Part shown: positions 15,587 to 27,183 of the stretch, piece after piece
Position numbering within the stretch: the first letter of the stretch is position 1
Layout of the letters: each line of letters opens with the position of its first letter
Assembly: GCA_031254035.1 (NCBI GenBank)
Contig: JAIRVF010000009.1
Span: 1-35,320, forward strand
From: Paenibacillus sp.
GTDB lineage: Bacteria; Bacillota; Bacilli; Paenibacillales; Paenibacillaceae
Length of the DNA: 35,320 bases
Direction of reading: 5' to 3'
Notes under the pieces: generated by a model
What the model saw: only the letters and a program-made list of their open reading frames with translations
Database searches by the model: none
What the model was told of the DNA's origin: nothing
Translations under genes and position numbers: made by a program

Positions 15587-16834
15587 ATGGATCAATTGCG
15601 TAAGAAGGACCCGGCTGTATTGGATGCGATGAATTTGGAATTGAAGCGTCAACGTAGTAACATCGAGCTGATTGCTTCGGAGAATATCGTCAGTGAAGCG
15701 GTTATAGAAGCCATGGGCTCCGTCCTCACGAACAAATATGCGGAAGGTTATCCCGGCAAACGTTATTACGGCGGCTGCGAACGCGTCGATATCGTCGAGG
15801 ATATCGCCCGCGACCGTGCAAAGCAATTGTTTGGCGCAGAGCATGCCAACGTTCAGCCGCATTCCGGCGCTCAAGCGAACATGGCTGTATACCTTGCCGC
15901 CCTTAAGCCTGGCGACACCGTCCTCGGTATGAACCTTGCCCATGGCGGCCACTTGACTCACGGCAGCCCTGTCAACGCCTCCGGCCAGCTTTACAATTTT
16001 GTAGCCTACGGCGTACAGGAAGACAGCTTCCTCATCGATTACAACGAAGTTCGCAAAGCCGCTTTCAAGCACCGCCCGCGTATGATCGTTGCCGGCGCTA
16101 GCGCTTATCCGCGTATCATCGATTTCGAAGCTTTGGCTTCCATCGCAAATGATGTAGGTGCCTTGTTTATGGTTGATATGGCTCATATTGCGGGTCTGGT
16201 TGCCGCAGGCGTCCATCCAAGTCCGGTGCCGCATGCCCATTTCGTAACGACGACAACGCACAAAACATTGCGCGGCCCCCGCGGCGGTATGATTCTGTGC
16301 AAACAACCATGGGCACAGGCGATTGACAAAGCGGTATTCCCGGGCAGCCAGGGTGGCCCGCTTATGCACGTGATCGCATCCAAAGCCGTGGCTCTTGGTG
16401 AAGCCCTTGATCCTTCCTTCAAGACGTATGCCGAAGACATCGTGAAAAACGCCAAGGTTCTGGCTGAAACACTGATCGGCGAAGGATTGAACCTGGTATC
16501 CGGCGGTACGGACAACCACTTGATGCTGGTCGATACCCGCAGTGTGAACATTACGGGGAAAGACGCGGAGAAAGTTCTCGATTCCATCGGCATTACGGTC
16601 AATAAAAATGCGATTCCATTTGATCCGACCAGCCCATTTGTAACGAGCGGCATCCGAATCGGTACCCCTGCCATCACTTCGCGCGGCATGGATGAAGCCG
16701 CGATGGTGAAGATCGGCAAGATCATCGCCATGACGCTGAAACAGCCGAAAGACGAAACCGTGCTTTCCGAGGCGGCAGCTATGGTGAAGGAATTGACGGA
16801 TCAATATCCGCTGTATCCTGAACTGAACTACTAA
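15587..16834 (+). CDS. glyA: Serine hydroxymethyltransferase
   Basis: 415 aa; PLP enzyme that converts serine and THF to glycine and 5,10-methylene-THF, feeding purine and thymidylate synthesis. The PLP lysine is K226 in [14 protein letters not shown]. Other conserved parts are IASENIVS near residue 32, [15 protein letters not shown] near 48-62 and [12 protein letters not shown] near 198. Full family length. ATG 15587 is preceded by GGGGAGG. Last gene of the riboswitch-controlled rpiB-ywlG-glyA unit, ending in a strong terminator. Codon use looks like that of a highly expressed gene. Confidence 0.97.
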   Translation: MDQLRKKDPAVLDAMNLELKRQRSNIELIASENIVSEAVIEAMGSVLTNKYAEGYPGKRYYGGCERVDIVEDIARDRAKQLFGAEHANVQPHSGAQANMAVYLAALKPGDTVLGMNLAHGGHLTHGSPVNASGQLYNFVAYGVQEDSFLIDYNEVRKAAFKHRPRMIVAGASAYPRIIDFEALASIANDVGALFMVDMAHIAGLVAAGVHPSPVPHAHFVTTTTHKTLRGPRGGMILCKQPWAQAIDKAVFPGSQGGPLMHVIASKAVALGEALDPSFKTYAEDIVKNAKVLAETLIGEGLNLVSGGTDNHLMLVDTRSVNITGKDAEKVLDSIGITVNKNAIPFDPTSPFVTSGIRIGTPAITSRGMDEAAMVKIGKIIAMTLKQPKDETVLSEAAAMVKELTDQYPLYPELNY

Positions 16835-16915
16835 GGGGCGATCAAAGAAATAGCGAATCATATTTGCACGAAAACTGCCCTTCGCCTAAGCTACTTTCGG
16901 CAATTGAATGATCTA

Positions 16916-16948
16916 GGCGCGATCAAGAAAAGTTTTCTTGATCGCGCC
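16916..16948. repeat. 33-bp near-perfect palindrome after glyA
   Basis: Two exact 16-bp arms (GGCGCGATCAAGAAAA and complement) around one central base. No T run follows on either strand. A degenerate copy of the left arm, GGGGCGATCAAAGAAA, lies right after the glyA stop (16835-16850), so alternative pairings are possible. Confidence 0.9.
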
Positions 16949-16964
16949 CTGATAACATATAGGG

Positions 16965-17000
16965 AAAGGCTGGAGGACGAACGAACCTCCAGCCTTTTTT
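16965..17000 (+). terminator. Terminator of the rpiB-ywlG-glyA unit
   Basis: AAAGGCTGGAGG and CCTCCAGCCTTT form a perfect 12-bp stem with a 9-nt loop and a T run. The following stretch 17001-17250 shows nothing that I can support as a feature. Confidence 0.95.
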
Positions 17001-17254
17001 GAGATCATAGAAGGGTCCCCGCAAAGTATTTGGAATAAGCATCGAAGTATAGACTCCACTCCGTACTTTTGCTCTGCAAAAGCGCCCCTCTTTGAGAACG
17101 TCGATACTCTTTGTGGGGTTATTTGTGTAGTAAGGGTTTTTGCTGGCGCAATAGACCTGGTCGGTAATGGATTTACATTTTGTAACGATTTGGATGCCGC
17201 AAAAGGTTTAATCCTCTGCATATTATGGCGAAAATAAAACATGTGAAACGTAGG

Positions 17255-17283
17255 TGCAATTTCATTTACGGGAATGATATAAT
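17255..17283 (+). promoter_or_regulatory. Candidate extended -10 promoter of upp
   Basis: TGATATAAT at 17275-17283 has the extended TGn element and a perfect TATAAT. The -35 (TGCAAT, 17-nt spacer) is weak, as is common for extended -10 promoters. The leader would be about 80 nt. Confidence 0.6.
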
Positions 17284-17370
17284 AAACAAGATTTGTGTAC
17301 CTGCACGTATTTGCACTAGGCAAACCGGCACTGGCAGCACTAAGACTTACAATTACCGGAGGGACAAAAA

Positions 17371-18000
17371 ATGGGAAAACTGGTGATTTGTGATCACCCC
17401 TTGATTCAACACAAGCTGACTTTTATCCGTGATGTGCGGACAAACACAAAGGATTTTCGTGAACTTGTTGATGAGGTTGCTTCTTTAATGGCTTATGAGA
17501 TTACGCGTGAGGTTCCGCTGGAAACGGTTAAGGTTCAAACTCCTGTCGCCGAAATGGATGGCAAGGTTCTTGCCGGACGTATGCTCGGACTGATTCCGAT
17601 TTTGCGTGCGGGTCTTGGCATGCTCGACGGCATTCTGAAACTCATTCCTGCGGCCAAAGTAGGCCATGTAGGCCTGTTCCGTGATCCAGAAACGCTACAG
17701 CCTGTAGAATATTACACCAAGCTGCCTACTGATGTAACTGAACGTGAGTTGATCGTGATCGATCCGATGCTGGCTACGGGCGGATCCGCGATTGCAGCGA
17801 TTGACGTGCTGAAGAAACGCGGCTGCACCCAGATTAAGATGATGAATCTGATTGCAGCTCCGGAAGGTGTTAAGGCCGTGCAGGAAGCTCATCCCGATGT
17901 AGACATCTATGTCGCTGCGCTTGATGAAAAATTGGACAGCCATGGATACATCGTACCTGGCCTTGGCGATGCGGGAGATCGTCTATACGGAACCAAGTAA
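17371..18000 (+). CDS. upp: Uracil phosphoribosyltransferase
   Basis: 209 aa; salvages uracil with PRPP to UMP. The PRPP-binding loop is [17 protein letters not shown] (about residues 126-142), and the uracil-binding C terminus is [17 protein letters not shown]. The start [16 protein letters not shown] is family-typical, with CGGAGGG upstream. It is followed after 20 nt by the UDP-GlcNAc epimerase gene, so they are probably one transcript. Confidence 0.97.
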   Translation: MGKLVICDHPLIQHKLTFIRDVRTNTKDFRELVDEVASLMAYEITREVPLETVKVQTPVAEMDGKVLAGRMLGLIPILRAGLGMLDGILKLIPAAKVGHVGLFRDPETLQPVEYYTKLPTDVTERELIVIDPMLATGGSAIAAIDVLKKRGCTQIKMMNLIAAPEGVKAVQEAHPDVDIYVAALDEKLDSHGYIVPGLGDAGDRLYGTK

Positions 18001-18020
18001 GCGAAAAGAGGGTATAACTC

Positions 18021-19175
18021 ATGTCTAAAATAAAAGTGATGACGATCTTCGGCGTGCGTCCAGAAGCCATCAAGATGGCTCCACTCATTCTGGAGCTTCA
18101 AAAGCATCCCGAACATATCGAATCGGTTGTCTGCGTCACGGCGCAGCACCGTCAAATGTTAGATCAGGTGCTTGAAGTTTTTAAGATTACGCCGGATTAT
18201 GATCTGGATGTTATGAAAGACCGCCAAACGCTGAATGAAATCACCATCCGCGTGCTGGAAGGATTGGAGCCTGTTTTGCGCGAAGCAAAGCCGGATATTG
18301 TGCTGGTTCATGGGGACACGCTGACGACCTTCCTGGCAAGTTACGCAGCGTTCCTACAACAAATCCAGGTAGGGCACGTTGAAGCGGGGCTTCGGACCTG
18401 GAATAAGCTTTCTCCTTATCCTGAGGAGATGAACCGTCAACTAACAGGCGTTTTGGCCGACCTCCATTTCTCGCCAACGGAATGGTCTGCTGGAAATTTA
18501 AAGAAGGAAAACAAAAATGAATCAAGAATATATGTCACAGGCAACACCGTAACGGATGTGTTTCAATATACCGTACAGCCAAACTACCAGCACCCGGTGC
18601 TGGAATGGGCCGCCGGCAAAAAGCTCATTCTCATGACTGCACACCGCCGTGAATCCCAGGGCGAACCGCATATGAATATTTTCCGGGCAGTTAAACGGAT
18701 TGCCGATGAATTTGAAGATATCGCCATCGTTTATCCAGTACATCTAAGCCCTGCAGTCAAGGAACCGGCGCATGCCGTGCTTGGCGGACATCCTAGAATC
18801 AAGCTGATCGATCCGCTGGATGTGGTGGATTTGCATAATTTCTATCCGCATACGCATCTGATTTTAACAGATTCTGGGGGACTCCAGGAGGAAGCTCCTT
18901 CATTTGGCGTGCCTGTCCTTGTACTCCGTGACACGACCGAACGTCCTGAAGGGATTGACGCTGGCACGCTCGAGCTGGTAGGCACGGATGAGGAGAAGGT
19001 TTATGAGCGCACCAAAGCTTTGCTGACTGATCAGGCGCTTTACGATTCGATGAGTAAGTCTGCCAATCCATATGGAGACGGCAAGGCGTCGGAACGGATC
19101 GTTCAGGCAATCCTACATCATTTTGGCATCGTAAAAGAACGGCCCAAACAATTTCACAAAATGTTCACAAAGTGA
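18021..19175 (+). CDS. wecB: UDP-N-acetylglucosamine 2-epimerase (non-hydrolysing)
   Basis: 384 aa; GT-B-fold enzyme that interconverts UDP-GlcNAc and UDP-ManNAc. UDP-ManNAc supplies the linkage unit of wall teichoic acid or other surface glycans. Family motifs: FGVRPEAIKMAPLI at the N terminus, VHGDTLTTF near residue 95, HVEAGLRTWNK near 118, and LTDSGGLQEEAPSFGVPVL near 290. Length is normal. It sits between upp and the ATP synthase operon. The B. subtilis equivalent is mnaA. No clear terminator lies between it and the atp promoter. Confidence 0.95.
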   Translation: MSKIKVMTIFGVRPEAIKMAPLILELQKHPEHIESVVCVTAQHRQMLDQVLEVFKITPDYDLDVMKDRQTLNEITIRVLEGLEPVLREAKPDIVLVHGDTLTTFLASYAAFLQQIQVGHVEAGLRTWNKLSPYPEEMNRQLTGVLADLHFSPTEWSAGNLKKENKNESRIYVTGNTVTDVFQYTVQPNYQHPVLEWAAGKKLILMTAHRRESQGEPHMNIFRAVKRIADEFEDIAIVYPVHLSPAVKEPAHAVLGGHPRIKLIDPLDVVDLHNFYPHTHLILTDSGGLQEEAPSFGVPVLVLRDTTERPEGIDAGTLELVGTDEEKVYERTKALLTDQALYDSMSKSANPYGDGKASERIVQAILHHFGIVKERPKQFHKMFTK

Positions 19176-19302
19176 AGTTGACCCATATTCTTTGGGTAAA
19201 TAATACAGCATACAGTTAAACTGTACGGTTTACACGGTTTTTGCAGTGGCTTGCTGTGATTATTTTCATAGTTTCGGGCAAAAATGACATGAATCTACTC
19301 AA

Positions 19303-19332
19303 TTGACAAACTCTTGTGACATTCAGTAAAAT
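19303..19332 (+). promoter_or_regulatory. Sigma-A promoter of the atp operon
   Basis: A perfect -35 TTGACA (19303-19308), an 18-nt spacer and TAAAAT (19327-19332). The leader to the first atp gene is about 20 nt with GAGGGTGG as ribosome binding site. Confidence 0.8.
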
Positions 19333-19359
19333 GAACTGGGATTAGAGGGTGGGAAGCTG

Positions 19360-19614
19360 ATGAGTAAACCTAAGAAGCCTTATCCTAGCAATAAGCCTAG
19401 TGGTGAAGTTTGGAAGTCATTAAGCTATGTTACCTTGTTTGGTATCGTTATGGCCACCTGTACTTTTTCCGGTTATTATCTTGGGTCATGGTTGGAAAGA
19501 GTTTGGGGGGGTGGTGGATTTTGGGTCGCCGCAGGCGTTCTTGTGGGGATGGGAGTAGGCATCCTGAGTCTTTACATTATCTTAAAACCTACGATGGTGG
19601 ACCGCGATGAATGA
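19360..19614 (+). CDS. atpZ: AtpZ/AtpI-family small membrane protein
   Basis: 84 aa with two transmembrane helices (about residues 22-42 and 52-74) joined by a Gly-rich turn; matches the ATPase_gene1 (AtpZ) family. In alkaliphilic Bacillus the AtpZ and AtpI products together affect Mg2+ supply and c-ring assembly of the synthase; the same role here is inferred from position. It starts with ATG after GAGGGTGG and overlaps the next gene by 8 nt. First gene of the atp operon. Confidence 0.82.
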   Translation: MSKPKKPYPSNKPSGEVWKSLSYVTLFGIVMATCTFSGYYLGSWLERVWGGGGFWVAAGVLVGMGVGILSLYIILKPTMVDRDE

Positions 19615-19984
19615 GCTATCCATATATCAAAGGAAAATGTTAGTATTTGTGCTTTCTCTTGTATGTTTATGTTTTATAATGGCAATATTAGTGCCGGGAT
19701 ATAAGGATATATTTTTGGGTATGGCATTGGGAACAGGGGTAAGCTGTGTTAATGCCCTTTACCTAGGCTTCAAGGTGATAGCGGTAACAACGGCTATTTC
19801 CGAAGGTAAGACAAAACGTATGGGTATGGGATTTATCACTAGGGTTTTCTTTGCGATCATGGCTGTGGTTCTGGCTACTAAGTACCCTGTTTATTTCAAC
19901 TTATACGCTGTCGTATTTGGTCTGGTAGTAGCACAATTTTCTTTGTTAGTAATAGGGATCTATTTCAACAAGAAACTGCGCTGA
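19607..19984 (+). CDS. atpI: ATP synthase subunit I (AtpI)
   Basis: 125 aa with four hydrophobic segments (about residues 11-30, 34-58, 74-90 and 96-118), the usual build of the ATP synthase I family, which helps c-ring assembly. The ATG lies inside the end of the upstream gene (8-nt overlap) and has only a weak GGTGG ribosome binding site, so translation is likely coupled. The conserved region YLGFKVIAVTTAISEGK lies between helices 2 and 3. Confidence 0.88.
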   Translation: MNELSIYQRKMLVFVLSLVCLCFIMAILVPGYKDIFLGMALGTGVSCVNALYLGFKVIAVTTAISEGKTKRMGMGFITRVFFAIMAVVLATKYPVYFNLYAVVFGLVVAQFSLLVIGIYFNKKLR

Positions 19985-20000
19985 GAAAGGGGTGAGAAAA

Positions 20001-20807
20001 TTGCATGAATCTCCAATAATCATGTTAGGTGGATTTCGTCTTGATCTTTCTATTGTATTGATGCTGATTGTCACTTGCTTGATTGTTTTTATTGTGGCCA
20101 AGATGGCTACAAGGAACCTATCCGTAGAGAATCCTGGCAAAATGCAGAACTTTATGGAATGGGCGGTTGAATTTGTTAGAAATATCATTTCTAGCACAAT
20201 GAGCATGGAAAAAGGGAAGCATTTTGTTGGGCTAGGTTTGACAATGATCATGTTCATCTTTGTGGGCAACATGCTTGGTCTTCCGTTTAGTATTGTCACG
20301 GATTACCATGACCCAGCAAAAGCCCATATTTTTGGACAAGAGATCGTCAGTGTAACCGAAGGGTTGCAAAAGTCGCATGCAGAGGGAGTTGGGGTTGTTT
20401 GGTGGAAGTCGCCAACAGCCGATTTGGGAGTTACCATGGGTCTTGCCCTTGTAGTATTCCTCTTATCCCACGGGATTGGGATTGTTAAAAATACCAAGGC
20501 ATACTTCAAACACTACTTCCAACCATTTGTTTTCTTTTTCCCAATTAATATTATAGAGACTCTTTCGAAGTTGTTGACGCATGGGATCCGTTTGTTTGCG
20601 AATATTTTTGCCGGCGAAGTGTTGATCTCCACAATCATGGGGTTATCGAAACTTGGAATAATTGGTACCGTAATGTCTATACCTCTGCTTATGGCATGGC
20701 AAGGATTCAGTATTTTTATCGGCACCATCCAAGCTTTCGTATTTACGATATTGATGATGGTATACTTATCGCAAAATGTTGAATCTCATGAGGAACATGA
20801 ACATTAG
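20001..20807 (+). CDS. atpB: ATP synthase Fo subunit a
   Basis: 268 aa polytopic membrane protein that forms the proton half-channels against the c-ring. The essential Arg is R197 in THGIRLFANIFAGEV. The C-terminal helix carries the conserved QAFVFTILMMVYL. A GTG at 19992 is in frame but belongs to the ribosome binding site AAAGGGGTGAG; TTG 20001 follows at correct spacing and gives MHESPIIMLGGFRLDLS. Lies 16 nt after atpI. Confidence 0.95.
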   Translation: MHESPIIMLGGFRLDLSIVLMLIVTCLIVFIVAKMATRNLSVENPGKMQNFMEWAVEFVRNIISSTMSMEKGKHFVGLGLTMIMFIFVGNMLGLPFSIVTDYHDPAKAHIFGQEIVSVTEGLQKSHAEGVGVVWWKSPTADLGVTMGLALVVFLLSHGIGIVKNTKAYFKHYFQPFVFFFPINIIETLSKLLTHGIRLFANIFAGEVLISTIMGLSKLGIIGTVMSIPLLMAWQGFSIFIGTIQAFVFTILMMVYLSQNVESHEEHEH

Positions 20808-20843
20808 TAATAAGTCTCTTAACAAGAGAATTTATCTCTATAA

Positions 20844-21113
<270 letters not shown>

Positions 21114-21128
21114 GAACAACAGAGATAT

Positions 21129-21155
21129 GGCGGGGAGGCAGTTGCCCTCCGCGCC
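21129..21155 (+). terminator. Intercistronic hairpin between atpE and atpF
   Basis: GGCGGGGAGG and CCCTCCGCGCC form a GC-rich imperfect stem over a 6-nt loop, followed by only TTCTTTG. It is more likely an mRNA-stability or partial-termination element that keeps atpE transcripts abundant than a full terminator. Confidence 0.5.
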
Positions 21156-21196
21156 TTCTTTGTTTGGAGTACATTGCTTAGGAAGGAGTGGACAGG

Positions 21197-21685
21197 TTGA
21201 AATTTGTTTGGGAAAACCTTGTACTCGCGATGATCGCGATAATCATTTTGTATATTTTACTGAGCAAATATGCTTTCGGACCGTTGTTCTCGATCTTGGA
21301 AAAACGGCGTCAAATGGTATTGCAGGAAATTAATGAAGCTAGTCAATCCCGTGAGCAGGCAGTTTCTTATGTAGAGGAGCAAAAGCAAGCTCTGGAGGCA
21401 GCACGCAAAGAGGCCTATGAAATCATTGAGCAATCCAAGAAAACGAGTGGCAAGCATGCTGATCAGTTGATGGCACAAGCGAAAGAGGAAGCGACGCGCA
21501 TCAAGGAAGAAGCTGTACGTGAAATCGCCAGCGAAAAGAACAAAGCGGTTTTGGAACTGCGCAACGAAGTGGGAGCTGTATCCGTGAAGATCGCTTCCAA
21601 GCTGCTTGAGAAGGAAGTAAGCAGCGACAACGTGCAGGAAGAGCTTGTGGACCAATACCTTAAAGAGGTAGGAGGCAGACCATGA
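21197..21685 (+). CDS. atpF: ATP synthase Fo subunit b
   Basis: 162 aa; one N-terminal membrane helix (about residues 8-25, NLVLAMIAIIILYILLS) followed by a long charged coiled coil that forms the peripheral stalk. GTG 21188 is in frame but overlaps the ribosome binding site AAGGAG; TTG 21197 fits. The stop overlaps the atpH start by 4 nt (ATGA). Confidence 0.95.
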   Translation: MKFVWENLVLAMIAIIILYILLSKYAFGPLFSILEKRRQMVLQEINEASQSREQAVSYVEEQKQALEAARKEAYEIIEQSKKTSGKHADQLMAQAKEEATRIKEEAVREIASEKNKAVLELRNEVGAVSVKIASKLLEKEVSSDNVQEELVDQYLKEVGGRP

Positions 21686-22227
21686 GCCGGGAAACACTAG
21701 CAGCCAAGCGTTATGCAAAGGCGCTGTTTGAAGTGGCTGCGCAGCAGCAGAAAACACTGGAAGTCGAGCAGGAGCTGAAAAGCGTCGTAGAAGCTCTTCA
21801 AAGCGATGATGTACAGAAGTTTATCTCCGCGCCTAGCATTTCCGTCTCCGTGAAAGTGGATGTGCTGAAGAAAGCCCTTCAAGATAAAGTATCCCAGCCG
21901 GTCGTGAATACGATTGAACTGCTCATTGAGCGGGGCAGAGCTGATCTCCTTTCAGATCTTCTGGATAGCTATATTCGGATCGAAGGCGAAAGCCTCGGAA
22001 TTGCGGATGCTACGGTGTACTCCACTTATCCGCTGAGTGAGCAGGAACGGGAAACCGTTGCTGCACAATTTGGAGTTTTGGCTAATAAGAAAATTCGCGT
22101 GAATAACGTGGTTGATAAGACCCTGCTCGGTGGCATTAAGGTCATGATCGGCGATAAGCTGTATGACGGAAGTCTGGCAGGGAAGCTGGAACGGCTTGAA
22201 ACGTCTTTTAATAGACGAGCACAGTAG
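21682..22227 (+). CDS. atpH: ATP synthase F1 subunit delta
   Basis: 181 aa; links the b-subunit stalk to the top of the alpha/beta hexamer. N-terminal six-helix domain with AKRYAKALFEVA, and C-terminal signature TLLGGIKVMIGDKLYDGSLAGKL. ATG overlaps the atpF stop by 4 nt, which indicates coupling. Confidence 0.95.
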   Translation: MSRETLAAKRYAKALFEVAAQQQKTLEVEQELKSVVEALQSDDVQKFISAPSISVSVKVDVLKKALQDKVSQPVVNTIELLIERGRADLLSDLLDSYIRIEGESLGIADATVYSTYPLSEQERETVAAQFGVLANKKIRVNNVVDKTLLGGIKVMIGDKLYDGSLAGKLERLETSFNRRAQ

Positions 22228-22237
22228 ATAGGGGTGA

Positions 22238-23758
<1,521 letters not shown>

Positions 23759-23772
23759 GTCAATAACATGAA

Positions 23773-23801
23773 CCGGGCCGCAGGGCTCGGATTCATCTTT
23801 T
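23773..23801 (+). terminator. Attenuator-like hairpin after atpA
   Basis: CCGGGCC and GGCTCGG (one G-U pair) form a 7-bp stem with loop GCAG; TTTTT comes 6 nt later. Since the operon continues, it would act at most as a partial terminator. Confidence 0.45.
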
Positions 23802-23814
23802 TAAGATATTAGGG

Positions 23815-23960
23815 AGCTTTGGCTTCCAGTCAAAGCTAAGTGAATGCTTACGAAGTAACTTTGGCTTCGCCAAGGTTAAGCCTATGCTTACGAAGTCAGC
23901 TTTGACCTCCAGTCAAAGCAAGCTCATGCTTACGAAGTTAGCTTTGGCTTCGCCAAAGCT
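23815..23960 (+). repeat. Four hairpin repeats between atpA and atpG
   Basis: Stems: AGCTTTG/CAAAGCT (23815-23837), AACTTTGGC/GCCAAGGTT (23857-23877), GCTTTGA/TCAAAGC (23899-23919) and AGCTTTGGC/GCCAAAGCT (23940-23960). ATGCTTACGAAGT separates them exactly at 23844, 23884 and 23926 (period 40-42). Loops alternate between TTC and a longer CCAGT-containing form. The last stem ends right before the atpG ribosome binding site. Confidence 0.9.
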
Positions 23961-23976
23961 TGAAGGTGGTGAAAAC

Positions 23977-24843
23977 ATGGCAAGAAGTTTACGCGATATT
24001 AAACGTCAGATTAAGAGTATTCAAGGTACGAAGCAAATCACGAAAGCGATGGAAATGGTTGCTGCTGCTAAGCTCAGAAAAGCTCAGGAGATGGCACAAC
24101 ATGCCCGTCCTTACTCTGATAAGCTGAAAGAAGTGGTGTCCAGCATCGCTTCCGGTACGAAAGGCATCAAGCATCCGATGTTTGAGAAACGCCCCGTGAA
24201 GAAGACTGGATATCTGGTGATTACCTCGGATCGCGGTCTTTGTGGTGGATACAACGCCAACATCTTGAAAAGAGTGTCGGCAACGATTAAAGAGAAGCAC
24301 AAGTCCTCCGATGAATACGTCATTTTCGTCATCGGACGTAAAGGCCGTGATTACTTCCGCCGCCGGGAGATGCCGGTCGTTCAGGAGGTTACGGATCTAT
24401 CCGATACACCTTCCTTCTCGGATATCAAGTCGATCGCTTATGCAGCGGTACGTCAATTTGAAGATTCGCAAATCGACGAACTGTTTATCTGTTACAACCG
24501 TTTCGTGAACGCACTGACTCAAATTCCTGAAGTGGATCAACTTCTGCCTATGGAAAATACGGCTGCTCAAGCAACCGGCGTAACGGCTAGCTACGAGTAC
24601 GAACCATCTCCGGAAGCCGTGCTTGAAGTGCTTTTGCCTAGATACGCGGAAACCTTGATTTTCAGCGCAATGCTGGATGGCAAGGCGAGTGAACTGGGAG
24701 CGAAAATGACAGCGATGGGCTCCGCAACGAAAAATGCGACCAAGCTGATCAATGAATTGACGCTGACATACAACCGTGCACGTCAGGCTGCCATTACTCA
24801 GGAAATTTCCGAGATTGTGGCCGGAGCCAACGCTCAGGTGTAA
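23977..24843 (+). CDS. atpG: ATP synthase F1 subunit gamma
   Basis: 288 aa; central rotor shaft. N-terminal helix with SLRDIKRQIKSIQGTKQITKAM and C-terminal helix with LTYNRARQAAITQEISEIV, the two parts of the coiled coil. The frame is open through the hairpin repeats to 23884, which would add 31 repeat-encoded residues, but AAGGTGGTGA sits just before ATG 23977, the family-typical start. Confidence 0.96.
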   Translation: MARSLRDIKRQIKSIQGTKQITKAMEMVAAAKLRKAQEMAQHARPYSDKLKEVVSSIASGTKGIKHPMFEKRPVKKTGYLVITSDRGLCGGYNANILKRVSATIKEKHKSSDEYVIFVIGRKGRDYFRRREMPVVQEVTDLSDTPSFSDIKSIAYAAVRQFEDSQIDELFICYNRFVNALTQIPEVDQLLPMENTAAQATGVTASYEYEPSPEAVLEVLLPRYAETLIFSAMLDGKASELGAKMTAMGSATKNATKLINELTLTYNRARQAAITQEISEIVAGANAQV

Positions 24844-24893
24844 TAATAAAGTTTCATAATCAATGACAAACCCATGAACGGAAAATGGCGTAA

Positions 24894-26357
<1,464 letters not shown>

Positions 26358-26410
26358 GTCCTGCAAGGGAAGCTTAGGCTTCCGATGCGAGCTGTTCAGG
26401 AGGGATGAAA

Positions 26411-26821
26411 GTGAGTACCTTTTTATTGGAAATTGTGACGCCGGATCATGTGGCATATTCCGGAGAGGTAGAAAGCCTGACGGTTCGGGGTGTGGAAGGC
26501 GATATGGGTATCCTGCCGGGGCACATTCCTATGGTTACCCCGCTTCAGGTCGCTCCGCTTATCGTCAGAACTGGCAAGAAAACGAGCCAGATCGCGGTGA
26601 ATGGCGGCTTCGTGGAAATCCGTAAGGACAAAGTGGTTGTTCTGGCTGAAAGTGCCGAAGTAGCGGAAGAAATCGATTTGCAGCGTGCTGAGGCAGCCAA
26701 AGAACGCGCAGAGCGCCGTCTTGCAGTCAGCAGCAAGCAGGATGAAATTGATTTCCGTCGTGCGGAAATTTCTCTGAAAAAAGCCATGAACCGGATCAAC
26801 GTTTACAGTCATAAAAAATAG
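26411..26821 (+). CDS. atpC: ATP synthase F1 subunit epsilon
   Basis: 136 aa; beta-sandwich plus C-terminal helical hairpin that can inhibit ATP hydrolysis. Motifs: LLEIVTPDHVAYSGEVESL and GDMGILPGHIPMVTPL. An ATG at 26405 directly abuts the ribosome binding site AGGAGGG with no spacer, so GTG 26411 is the likely start. A short hairpin (GGAAGC/GCTTCC, 26368-26383) lies in the gap after atpD. Last gene of the operon. Confidence 0.94.
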   Translation: MSTFLLEIVTPDHVAYSGEVESLTVRGVEGDMGILPGHIPMVTPLQVAPLIVRTGKKTSQIAVNGGFVEIRKDKVVVLAESAEVAEEIDLQRAEAAKERAERRLAVSSKQDEIDFRRAEISLKKAMNRINVYSHKK

Positions 26822-26827
26822 CTCTTT

Positions 26828-26861
26828 AGCCCGTCTCTTTCGTTTTGAGACGGGCTGTTTT
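26828..26861 (+). terminator. Terminator of the atp operon
   Basis: AGCCCGTCTC and GAGACGGGCT form a perfect 10-bp stem with a 9-nt loop, followed by GTTTT. Confidence 0.9.
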
Positions 26862-27077
26862 ATTGGATTCCCTTACCTGTTGACTTGCTTGTAATTTGTG
26901 GGATATTTTCGGATAAGGGAAATGATAATTTGTAGGGTTAATTGTATTTTTTCTTGTAGTTAAAAGGAACATATCGCTTTGAGTATAAAGTTTTGTCGAA
27001 TAAGGTAGCATTATTTGAATTCGGTTCAGGAAAATGTAAATATTTCCGAGGAAATGAAATGATGATAAATTAGTGAA

Positions 27078-27091
27078 AGTAAGCGCTTTAT
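27078..27091 (+). promoter_or_regulatory. Possible CcpA (cre-like) site
   Basis: AGTAAGCGCTTTAT contains the palindromic core AAGCGCTT typical of cre sites but mismatches the outer positions. It lies 62 nt before the candidate -10 of the downstream structured RNA. Low certainty. The remaining part of 26862-27120 is AT-rich and shows only a short ATTTCC/GGAAAT hairpin (27042-27055). Confidence 0.3.
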
Positions 27092-27128
27092 TGAAAGAAA
27101 TTTAAAAAATGACGAATTTGAAGCTGGA

Positions 27129-27158
27129 TTCTTGGTGAAGAGACCAGTATTATATAAT
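27129..27158 (+). promoter_or_regulatory. Candidate promoter of the structured RNA/ywzB/murA region
   Basis: TATAAT at 27153-27158 with TTCTTG 18 nt upstream. Transcription would start near 27165, just before the first stem of the structured RNA. Confidence 0.55.
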
Positions 27159-27183
27159 AGGTCCTAAGAATATTTTAAGTGCG

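Noticed and set aside
15227..16861. A 544-codon open frame on the minus strand opposite ywlG and glyA
   Set aside because: It is a mirror of the strongly biased codon use of glyA; no ribosome binding site, no recognisable domain, and glyA itself is certain.
16913..17323. A 136-codon minus-strand frame between glyA and upp
   Set aside because: It runs through the glyA terminator, the palindrome and the upp promoter; no start signal.
23834..23960. CRISPR array between atpA and atpG
   Set aside because: Only three copies of a 13-bp motif, the spacers are themselves related hairpins, and no cas genes are near.
23884..23976. N-terminal extension of AtpG by 31 residues
   Set aside because: The extra residues are translated hairpin repeats; the ribosome binding site and family alignment place the start at 23977.
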